From Lysobacteraceae bacterium (lineage in GTDB: Bacteria > Pseudomonadota > Gammaproteobacteria > Xanthomonadales > Rhodanobacteraceae), in assembly GCA_018969845.1 (NCBI GenBank), contig JAGWXP010000007.1, forward strand, positions 1 through 32,317: DNA of 32,317 bases, read 5' to 3'. Positions 17,812 to 23,981 of the stretch are shown here, in pieces; the stretch's first letter is position 1; every line of letters starts with the position of its first letter. The translations under genes were made by a program, and so were the position numbers. The notes under the pieces are model-generated. The model searched no databases, was not told the origin of the DNA, and saw only the letters and a program-made list of their open reading frames with translations.

Positions 17812-18720
17812 TTACGCGACGCCGCTGTGCCGCGGCTGAACCGCGGCCAAGCCCAAGGCGCCGAGGACTTGCCGCGCACGCTCATGGTACACGGGACTGA
17901 ACCCCGTCAGCGGCAGTCGTGGTTCGGGCAAGCCCAAACCGAGTTCGTGCAGGCACCATTTTACCGGAATCGGGTTAGGTTCGGCGCCAAGCAGCGCATA
18001 AAGTTCGGTGAGCTTCTTGTCCAAATCCCGCGCGCGCGCGACATTGCCGGTCAAGGCTGCTTCGCAAAGCGCTGCCATGGCCGCCGGCGCGACATTGGCG
18101 GCGACCGAAATCACGCCATCGGCACCGCCGAGCATGGCCTGCGCGCAAGTGCCGTCGTCGCCGCTGAGTACGGCGAAATCCGGACGCTTGAGTGCAACAA
18201 TGGCCGCGATCCGCTCGCCATCCGCGCGCGCTTCCTTCAGACCCACGATGCGTTCGTGTCCTGCCAGACGCGCGGCGGTTTCCGGCAGCATGTCGCAACC
18301 GGTGCGCGATGGCACGTTGTAGAGCACGACCGGAAGTCCGGCTTCGTCGGCGATCGCGGAAAAATGCCGGAACAATCCTTCCTGGGTCGGCCGCACGTAA
18401 TACGGCGTCACGACCAGGGCGGCATCGGCGCCGATCGCCTGAGCGCGGCGCGAAGCCACGATGGTTTTGCGCGTATTCGCCGTTCCGGTTCCGGCCAGCA
18501 CCGGCACGCGCCCGGCAACCCGCTCGAGCGCGAACGCGAGTGCACGATCGAATTCGGCCTCGCTCAAGGCGTGCGCTTCGCCGGTGGAACCGGCCACCAC
18601 GAGCGCCCGCGTTCCGCCGGCAAGCTGATAGTCGATCAGCGCGCCGAATGCTGCCAGATCGAGCGCGTCGCCGCGGAACGGCGTGGCCAGCGCACAAATG
18701 CTGCCGACGAGTTTTTTCAA
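17812..18720 (-). CDS. dapA: 4-hydroxy-tetrahydrodipicolinate synthase DapA
   Basis: DapA condenses pyruvate with aspartate semialdehyde, the branch point to lysine and meso-diaminopimelate for peptidoglycan. The 302-aa barrel has the Schiff-base Lys162 (VGLKEA), Tyr134 and the substrate Arg139 in YNVPSRTGCD, and Tyr108 in TPYYV. The loop usually written GTTGE reads GSTGEA here, so the proton-relay Thr is a Ser (Ser45), as in N-acetylneuraminate lyases. The retained Arg139 and the bamC/gcvR context still favour DapA. No ATG fits the N-terminus KKLVGSICALATPF; I place a TTG start at 18720, without a clear Shine-Dalgarno. Expression probably starts at the promoter described at 18750-18785. Confidence 0.9.
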   Translation of the reverse strand: MKKLVGSICALATPFRGDALDLAAFGALIDYQLAGGTRALVVAGSTGEAHALSEAEFDRALAFALERVAGRVPVLAGTGTANTRKTIVASRRAQAIGADAALVVTPYYVRPTQEGLFRHFSAIADEAGLPVVLYNVPSRTGCDMLPETAARLAGHERIVGLKEARADGERIAAIVALKRPDFAVLSGDDGTCAQAMLGGADGVISVAANVAPAAMAALCEAALTGNVARARDLDKKLTELYALLGAEPNPIPVKWCLHELGLGLPEPRLPLTGFSPVYHERARQVLGALGLAAVQPRHSGVA

Positions 18721-18749
18721 GCGAGGACTCTGAATTGCGTGGGCTGGCG

Positions 18750-18785
18750 ATGTTACTTGCCACCCGGGGATGCGGCAAGTATTCT
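18750..18785. promoter_or_regulatory. Interlocked divergent promoters of dapA (-) and gcvR (+)
   Basis: Plus strand: TTGCCA (18757-18762), 17 bp, TATTCT (18780-18785). Minus strand: TTGCCG (18773-18778), 17 bp, TAACAT (18750-18755). The two -35 hexamers lie in a perfect inverted repeat ACTTGCC-N12-GGCAAGT (18755-18780). Predicted leaders are about 23 nt to the dapA TTG and 22 nt to the gcvR ATG. The promoters fully overlap face to face, so polymerase binding at one should exclude the other. Confidence 0.6.
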
Positions 18786-18813
18786 CGCAGGCGACGCCGG
18801 CATTCCCTTCGAC

Positions 18814-19401
18814 ATGCGCAAGATTCCGGAAGTAGCTGCACCCATCGATTCTGCTCCGCGTCCGGCCGCGAACGAAAACTATCTTTTGATCAACGCCTTC
18901 GCGCCCGCCGCGCGGCCGCCGTTCCTCGCCGTCGCCAAACGCGTCGCCGATGCCGGCTGCAATATCGCCGAAACGCGCGTGACCGCGCTCGGCACCGAAA
19001 TCGGTGTGCTCGTGCTCGCGCAGGGATCGTGGGACGCCATCGCCAAGCTCGAAACTGCGCTGACGCGGTTCGAGCGCGACGAGGAATTGCGCCTGACGCA
19101 TTTCCGCACCGGGCCCAAGCCGGCGCAAACCAACTTGCTGCCATACTTGGTCGAGGTCGTTGCCGCGGACAAGCCCGGAATCCTTCTTCAGCTCGCCGAA
19201 TTCTTTCAGGAACACGGCATCAGCGTGGAGCAATTGCAGTCGATGCGCTACCGCGCGATGCAGACCGGCGCCGACATGTTCTCGGCGCAGATCACCATCG
19301 GCATTCCGGCGAACACCCACATCGCCGCGCTGCGCGACGATTTCCTCGAGTTCTGCGACGGCCAGAATCTCGATGCGATCATGGATCCGGTGAAATTCTG
19401 A
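18814..19401 (+). CDS. gcvR: GcvR-like ACT-domain regulator (glycine cleavage system repressor family)
   Basis: The 195-aa product has two ACT domains. The first spans about 20-95 (NENYLLINAFAPAARPPFLAVAKRVADAGCNI). The second spans about 110-190 (YLVEVVAADKPGILLQLAEFFQEHGISVEQLQS). This is the layout of GcvR, which binds glycine and restrains GcvA activation of the glycine cleavage operon by protein contact rather than by DNA binding. Whether it does so here is inferred. The gene diverges from dapA and is followed by bcp with a shared base (TGATG), reproducing the E. coli dapA / gcvR-bcp block. No gcvA is in the window. Confidence 0.87.
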   Translation: MRKIPEVAAPIDSAPRPAANENYLLINAFAPAARPPFLAVAKRVADAGCNIAETRVTALGTEIGVLVLAQGSWDAIAKLETALTRFERDEELRLTHFRTGPKPAQTNLLPYLVEVVAADKPGILLQLAEFFQEHGISVEQLQSMRYRAMQTGADMFSAQITIGIPANTHIAALRDDFLEFCDGQNLDAIMDPVKF

Positions 19402-19865
19402 TGGTCGCCGTCGGCAAGGCCGTCCCCGACTTGCGCGGCGCGAGCACCGCCGGCGAAATCCGCCTGCGCGAACTGCGTGGACGTTCCGTCATCGTGTATT
19501 TCTACCCCAAAGACGCGACCCCGGGCTGCACGCGCGAAGCGCAGGATTTTCGCGATCTCGCAAAAGCCTTCGCCAAATGCCACGCGATCGTTCTCGGCGT
19601 GTCGCGCGATTCGCTGACGTCACACGACAAGTTCCGCGAAAAACAGCAGCTCGGCTTTGCGCTGGTTTCCGACCCGGACGAAACGTGGTGCCGCGCATTC
19701 GACGTGATTCACGAAAAAGTCCTGTACGGACGACGTTTCATGGGTGTCGTGCGCAGTACCTTTCTGATCGGCGCGGACGGGAAATTGCTGCGCGAATGGC
19801 GTGGCGTGAAGGTACCGGGTCATGCGCGAGCCGTACTCGATGCGGTCCAGGCCGCCTGCGCGTGA
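19401..19865 (+). CDS. bcp: Thioredoxin-dependent thiol peroxidase Bcp/PrxQ
   Basis: Bcp is a cytoplasmic peroxiredoxin reducing hydrogen peroxide and organic peroxides. The 154-aa product has the peroxidatic Cys43 in YPKDATPGCTREA and the family motif VVRSTFLIGADG. The usual resolving Cys five residues later (as in PGCTTEAC) is replaced by Gln48. The alternative resolving position used in Xanthomonas Bcp, in the helix before KQ, is Arg79. The remaining Cys60 and Cys97 are not classical resolving residues, so the enzyme may act as a 1-Cys peroxiredoxin. The ATG overlaps the gcvR stop by one base, so translation is probably coupled. Confidence 0.92.
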   Translation: MVAVGKAVPDLRGASTAGEIRLRELRGRSVIVYFYPKDATPGCTREAQDFRDLAKAFAKCHAIVLGVSRDSLTSHDKFREKQQLGFALVSDPDETWCRAFDVIHEKVLYGRRFMGVVRSTFLIGADGKLLREWRGVKVPGHARAVLDAVQAACA

Positions 19866-19938
19866 ACGCCTGCCGCTTTCCCGATTCCGCATTCCGCACG
19901 CCGTTTTTCCACGCTAAATTCCACAGGGTGATCACCGC

Positions 19939-21339
19939 ATGACCAAAGGCAAGCGCATCTACGTCCTCGACACCAACGTGCTGATGCACGATCCGACCGC
20001 GCTGTTCCGCTTCGAAGAACACGACGTATTCCTGCCGATGACGGTGCTCGAAGAACTCGATGCGGCCAAGAAAGGCACCTCCGAGGTTTCGCGCAACGCG
20101 CGCCAGGTCAGTCGCTTCATCAACGAGCTGATCGAACGCAACCGCAAGCAGCCCATCGATCAGGGCCTGGAACTGAAACTGCCGCAGGGTTTGCAACTCG
20201 ACCGCAAGGCGCAAGCCGGGCGGCTGTACTTCCAGACCCGCGACTTCGACTCGAACGGCGCCAACGGCAAGCGCAAGACCCTGCCGGACAATCTGATCCT
20301 GGCGTCGATCGTCGCCTTGCACGAGCACAAGCCGGATACGCCGGTGGTGCTGGTGTCCAAGGACATCAACCTGCGCATCAAGGCATCGATCTACGGCGTA
20401 CCGGCCGAAGACTATGAAAACGACCGCGCGCTGGACGATTTCAGCCTGCTCTTCGCCGGACACAGCGAGTTGCCCAAGGACTTCTGGGAGCGCCACTCCG
20501 GTTTGCGCTCCTGGTCCGAGCGCGGCAACACCTTCTACGAGGTCAAGCAACGCAAGGGCGAGGACTGGCATCCGCACCAGTTCCTGTATTTGCCGGGCGA
20601 CGACGACGTCGAACTGCGCGTGTTGCAGGTGGCCGACGGCAAGGCGCGATTGCAAATCGTCGACGATTACCGCAACGGCGCGCACACGGTCTGGGGCGTC
20701 GCCGCACGCAACCGCGAGCAGAATTTCGCGCTCAACGCGTTGATGGATCCGGATGTCGACTTCGTTACCCTGCTGGGTACGGCAGGCACCGGCAAGACTC
20801 TGCTCGCGCTCGCCGCGGGCCTGGCGCAGACGATGGACCAGCAGCGCTATCGCGAGATCATCATGACCCGCGCGACCGTTTCCGTTGGCGAGGACATCGG
20901 TTTCCTGCCCGGCACTGAGGAAGAGAAGATGACGCCGTGGATGGGCGCGCTCACCGACAACCTCGAAGTGCTGGCCACGCCGCAAGAAGGCGGCGGCTGG
21001 GGCCGTCAGGCGACGAACGATCTGCTCGCTTCGCGCATCAAGATCCGCTCGCTCAATTTCATGCGCGGACGCACCTTCCTCAACCGCTACGTGATCATCG
21101 ACGAGGCGCAGAATCTCACGCCCAAGCAAATGAAGACCTTGCTTACCCGAGCCGGACCCGGCAGCAAGATGGTATGTCTTGGCAATGTCGAGCAGATCGA
21201 CACGCCGTACCTGACCGAAACGACTTCCGGTTTGACTTACGCCGTGGATCGCTTCAAGGACTGGCCGCATTCGGCGCATGTGACGCTGCGCCGTGGCGAG
21301 CGCTCGCGCCTGGCGGACTACGCTTCGGAGATGTTGTAA
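19939..21339 (+). CDS. PIN-PhoH family ATPase / ribonuclease (PhoH2-type)
   Basis: The 466-aa protein fuses an N-terminal PIN ribonuclease domain to a C-terminal PhoH ATPase. The PIN domain spans about 1-150 (IYVLDTNVLMHDP, LEELDAAKKG, then VLVSKDINLRIKA supplying further acidic residues). The PhoH domain spans about 250-466, with Walker A GTAGTGKTLLALA and Walker B YVIIDEAQNLTPKQMK. Mycobacterial PhoH2 proteins of this layout act as RNA helicase-nucleases; a role in RNA turnover is inferred here. An AGGGTG lies about 9 nt before the ATG. It follows bcp by 73 bp. Its stop codon lies 21 bp before the long palindrome at 21361. Confidence 0.93.
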   Translation: MTKGKRIYVLDTNVLMHDPTALFRFEEHDVFLPMTVLEELDAAKKGTSEVSRNARQVSRFINELIERNRKQPIDQGLELKLPQGLQLDRKAQAGRLYFQTRDFDSNGANGKRKTLPDNLILASIVALHEHKPDTPVVLVSKDINLRIKASIYGVPAEDYENDRALDDFSLLFAGHSELPKDFWERHSGLRSWSERGNTFYEVKQRKGEDWHPHQFLYLPGDDDVELRVLQVADGKARLQIVDDYRNGAHTVWGVAARNREQNFALNALMDPDVDFVTLLGTAGTGKTLLALAAGLAQTMDQQRYREIIMTRATVSVGEDIGFLPGTEEEKMTPWMGALTDNLEVLATPQEGGGWGRQATNDLLASRIKIRSLNFMRGRTFLNRYVIIDEAQNLTPKQMKTLLTRAGPGSKMVCLGNVEQIDTPYLTETTSGLTYAVDRFKDWPHSAHVTLRRGERSRLADYASEML

Positions 21340-21360
21340 GTATCCGCTACGTGCATCAGT

Positions 21361-21503
21361 CGGGAACTGCTGAAAGCGTCACGAGCGAAGGCAGGTTGCG
21401 CGAACACGGCGCGCAGCAACGGAGTGTACGTGCAGAGTACATGAGGATTGCGAGCACCGGATTCGCGCAAGATGCCAAGCGCAGTAGCTTTCAGAAGTTC
21501 CCG
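21361..21503. repeat. 143-bp imperfect palindrome between convergent genes
   Basis: The outer arms CGGGAACTGCTGAAAGC (21361-21377) and, reversed, CGGGAACTTCTGAAAGC (21487-21503) match at 16 of 17 positions. Inside them TTGCGCGAA (21396-21404) pairs with 21462-21470, and TGTAC (21425-21429) with GTACA (21437-21441) around a 7-nt loop. The whole element could form one long interrupted hairpin. It fills the gap between the PhoH-like gene and the FadL-like gene and ends exactly at the latter's stop codon. It may be a dispersed intergenic repeat or a bidirectional terminator. No second copy was seen in this window. Confidence 0.75.
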
Positions 21504-22703
21504 TCAGAAGCGGGTAGTCCAGAGAGCCTGATACTCGATCTGCCCGCCGTTGCTCGGCGTTCGCAGACTGTTGCTGGTCGGCAGGCCCAGCACGAATTCC
21601 GACGGCGCGTAGGAAGCCGCCACACGCAGACTGGATGCCGCACCGAAAACTCGCGCAAAGCCGAATTCGACATTGTGCGAGGCGAGATAGGGTTCCAGTG
21701 CGGTCTGCAGCAGCGGCGATGTCGGCAGAGGCTGCTCGCGGGTCGTGTAATGCAGCGACCACACGCCATTGCCCGGATCGCGCCAGCTGAAGCCCGCTGA
21801 ATACACATCCAGGTTCTGCCAGGCGAAAGCCGGCGAAATCGAACTGCCGAGCAGAACCAGGAACCGGGTCGGCAACGCGGCGCTGGTGAATGGCGCGATG
21901 CCGCTGTACATCACGCGCTCGGCGCCGATATCGGCTTTCAAATCGGGCGTCAGCGCAAATCCGAGACCCACGTTGGCACTGGCGGGTATGTCGAAGCTGC
22001 CGGGCTCGGAATACACTCCGCGGTAATTGTTGAACGCATCCATGTTCACGCGCGATTGCACGCCCACCTGCCAGCTCACGCGCTCGCTCAAGCGGCTGTC
22101 GAAATCCGCGCGCAAGCCGGCGCCATACGAACCGGGATACTTGTCCGCAATGGAAAAACCCGTCTGCTCCGACTGCAGAGGCACGTTGTCGATTCCAAGC
22201 CCCAGTCCGGCGAAGCGCTGGTAAGCGAAAATCGCCGATACGCTCAGCGCAGAGGCATTGCCCCAGCGTTGCGCATACGAAGGTGCCAACAGATAACGTT
22301 TCAGACCCGGCGTGTAATCGCGCAGCAGGCTCGATTGATCGGCGGGCACGAACAACGGCGTATCCGCCGCCTTGGTCTTGAGGAAGATTACCGACAGCGG
22401 CGAAACCTCGCGCGCGCCGCCGAAATGCGAGACCAACGGCGCAATGCGCCCGATGCCGCGGTCAAACAGGCTCGGCGCCTGCGGCGAGACGCCCCCGCTA
22501 TCCGCCCAATCGAAGCCGCGGGTCAAATCCGCGAGCGCATAGTCGCGCCACGCGTCGAGTATACTCGTGGACTGCGCGTACGCAGCCAGCGCGGAGACAT
22601 CTGCATGCAGGCGCTCGGCCGCAGCGGCAAAAGAAAGCGGGAGCGTCAGGACGAGCCCGACTGCTCCCGCAAGATTTTTTGCCTTCGCTGTTGACCGACG
22701 CAT
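21504..22703 (-). CDS. Putative FadL/OmpP1-like outer-membrane beta-barrel protein
   Basis: The 399-aa product has a signal peptide (MRRSTAKAK, hydrophobic LAGAVGLVLTLPLSFAAAA, cleavage near residue 29). After that come many alternating hydrophobic strands and a C-terminal aromatic (TTRF), as expected for an outer-membrane barrel. The late part has the pattern of FadL/OmpP1 transporters of hydrophobic compounds: VYSAGFSWRDPGNGVWSLHY followed by REQPLPTSPLL. The N-terminal plug motif of FadL is not recognisable, so the ligand is unknown. An upstream in-frame ATG at 22802 would put extra residues before the signal peptide and is rejected. A TATGAT at 22840-22845 (minus) is a possible -10, giving a leader of about 130 nt. 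Confidence 0.6.
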   Translation of the reverse strand: MRRSTAKAKNLAGAVGLVLTLPLSFAAAAERLHADVSALAAYAQSTSILDAWRDYALADLTRGFDWADSGGVSPQAPSLFDRGIGRIAPLVSHFGGAREVSPLSVIFLKTKAADTPLFVPADQSSLLRDYTPGLKRYLLAPSYAQRWGNASALSVSAIFAYQRFAGLGLGIDNVPLQSEQTGFSIADKYPGSYGAGLRADFDSRLSERVSWQVGVQSRVNMDAFNNYRGVYSEPGSFDIPASANVGLGFALTPDLKADIGAERVMYSGIAPFTSAALPTRFLVLLGSSISPAFAWQNLDVYSAGFSWRDPGNGVWSLHYTTREQPLPTSPLLQTALEPYLASHNVEFGFARVFGAASSLRVAASYAPSEFVLGLPTSNSLRTPSNGGQIEYQALWTTRF

Positions 22704-22753
22704 AGCCCTGGATGCGTTAGGAGTGGTTGTCTCCGAGGCCAGTTTGGCAAAAA

Positions 22754-22836
22754 TGCAACAACGCGTCAAGCCCGTCGGGAGGCCTTGAACCGAGGTTTTC
22801 ACGGGCTTTTTTTACCGCAGGCGGTATTTTGTTGCA
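22754..22836. promoter_or_regulatory. Structured intergenic leader with three-way-junction potential
   Basis: An 8-bp closing helix TGCAACAA (22754-22761) / TTGTTGCA (22829-22836) encloses two hairpins. The first is AAGCCCGT / ACGGGCTT (22768-22808), followed on the plus strand by a run of T ending at 22813. The second is TACCG-CAGG-CGGTA (22813-22826), followed by TTTT. It ends 15 nt before the thiD ATG. On the plus strand it could be a thiD leader or attenuator; the same fold is possible in the minus-strand leader of the FadL-like gene. No TPP riboswitch core is visible. Confidence 0.4.
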
Positions 22837-22851
22837 AAAATCATACGGTCG

Positions 22852-23637
22852 ATGCCCAAATCTTCCATACCCCAGAGCGTACTGACCATTGCCGGATCGG
22901 ATTGCAGCGGCGGGGCGGGCGTTGCAGCCGACCTGAAAACCTTCGCCGCCTTCGGCGTGCATGGATTGACTGCCATCACCGCGGTGACGTCGCAAACCGC
23001 GCGGCGAGTGCAGGCGATTCACCGCATTCCTGCCGCGCAGGTCAGGGCGCAAATCGAAGCGGCCTTCGTGGATTTCCGCGTCGATGCCATCAAGATCGGC
23101 ATGCTCGGCTCCGCGCCGATCGCACGCGCGGTCGCGGCGGCCCTGTGCGCCGCGGCGCCGCGTCATATCGTGCTCGATCCCGTACTCGCATCCAGCAGCG
23201 GCACCGTGCTGCTATCCAAAACCGGATTGCGCGTCTTGCGCGAAGAGCTTGTGCCACTCGCCACGCTGTTGACACCGAACCTTCCCGAAGCGGAAATCCT
23301 GCTCGGCAGACGCATCCGGGATCGGGCCCGCGCCGCGCAGGATTTGCGCGCGCTTGGCCCGCGCGCGATCCTGCTCAAAGGCGGCCATGCGCGCGGGCGC
23401 GAAGTATGCGACGTGCTCTGCGATGCGCGCGGCGTCCTGGAATTCCGCCATCCACGGCTGCCGATCCGCGCACGCGGCACGGGCTGCGTGCTGGCATCGG
23501 CGATCGCCGCCGGATTGGCGCGGGGGCTCACATTGCGCGCGGCCACGACCGACGCCCAGGCCTTTCTGCAACACGCTCTGGCCGCGAGTTTTCCGATCGC
23601 CGGGGGATCCGTTCGCATCCTTTCGATGAATCCCTGA
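22852..23637 (+). CDS. thiD: Hydroxymethylpyrimidine/phosphomethylpyrimidine kinase ThiD
   Basis: ThiD phosphorylates HMP and then HMP-P for thiamine synthesis. The 261-aa ribokinase-like protein has [18 protein letters not shown] near the N-terminus, [36 protein letters not shown], and the catalytic-loop region [20 protein letters not shown]. The gene stands alone, without other thi genes nearby. The Shine-Dalgarno is poor. The foldable segment at 22754-22836 lies directly upstream, so control through that leader is possible but unproven. It is followed after 44 bp by the small secreted protein gene. Confidence 0.94.
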   Translation: MPKSSIPQSVLTIAGSDCSGGAGVAADLKTFAAFGVHGLTAITAVTSQTARRVQAIHRIPAAQVRAQIEAAFVDFRVDAIKIGMLGSAPIARAVAAALCAAAPRHIVLDPVLASSSGTVLLSKTGLRVLREELVPLATLLTPNLPEAEILLGRRIRDRARAAQDLRALGPRAILLKGGHARGREVCDVLCDARGVLEFRHPRLPIRARGTGCVLASAIAAGLARGLTLRAATTDAQAFLQHALAASFPIAGGSVRILSMNP

Positions 23638-23681
23638 GATCCACGGGTTATCATTATCGGCCCTGCCTTTCGAGCCGCGTC

Positions 23682-23981
23682 ATGAAACCCGCAATTGCGC
23701 TTGCCTGTCTTGGCCTGCTGGCCGCATTCACCGCGTTCGCCGATACACCGATGGTGCCAGAACCGCTGGCACCCTTGGCCCAGCCGAAATCAGGCCGTGC
23801 GCCGTTGTACAAACCGGCCGCCAAACTGCGTCTGCCCGCTCCAACCATTACAGTCACGCGCCTGGTGCGCCAAGCGGACGGCAGCCTGCGCATGCAATGC
23901 GACCAGGAGCCGAACCCGCGCGCAAAGATCGCGCTGCCACCGAACCGGGTCGCCACTCCGAACGCGCAGGTGCAACAATGA
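23682..23981 (+). CDS. Small secreted protein of unknown function, coupled to the metalloprotease gene
   Basis: The 99-aa product has a clear signal peptide (MKPAIALACLGLLAAFTAFA, cleavage before DTP), leaving about 79 residues. The mature part is rich in proline and basic residues, with one Cys in the segment RQADGSLRMQCDQEPNPRAK. No known domain is recognisable. The stop codon overlaps the start of the following protease gene in ATGA form (23978-23981), so the two are almost certainly one translational unit. The product may accompany the protease through export, for example as chaperone, inhibitor or partner. That is an inference from linkage only. Confidence 0.72.
   Translation: MKPAIALACLGLLAAFTAFADTPMVPEPLAPLAQPKSGRAPLYKPAAKLRLPAPTITVTRLVRQADGSLRMQCDQEPNPRAKIALPPNRVATPNAQVQQ

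Noticed and set aside
19738-21279. Minus-strand open frame opposite the PhoH-like gene
   Set aside because: It is a shadow of a gene with clear PIN and PhoH motifs and has no Shine-Dalgarno or recognisable domain.
22704-22851. TPP riboswitch upstream of thiD
   Set aside because: The conserved CTGAGA and ACCTGA-type core segments were looked for and not found; only general stem potential remains.
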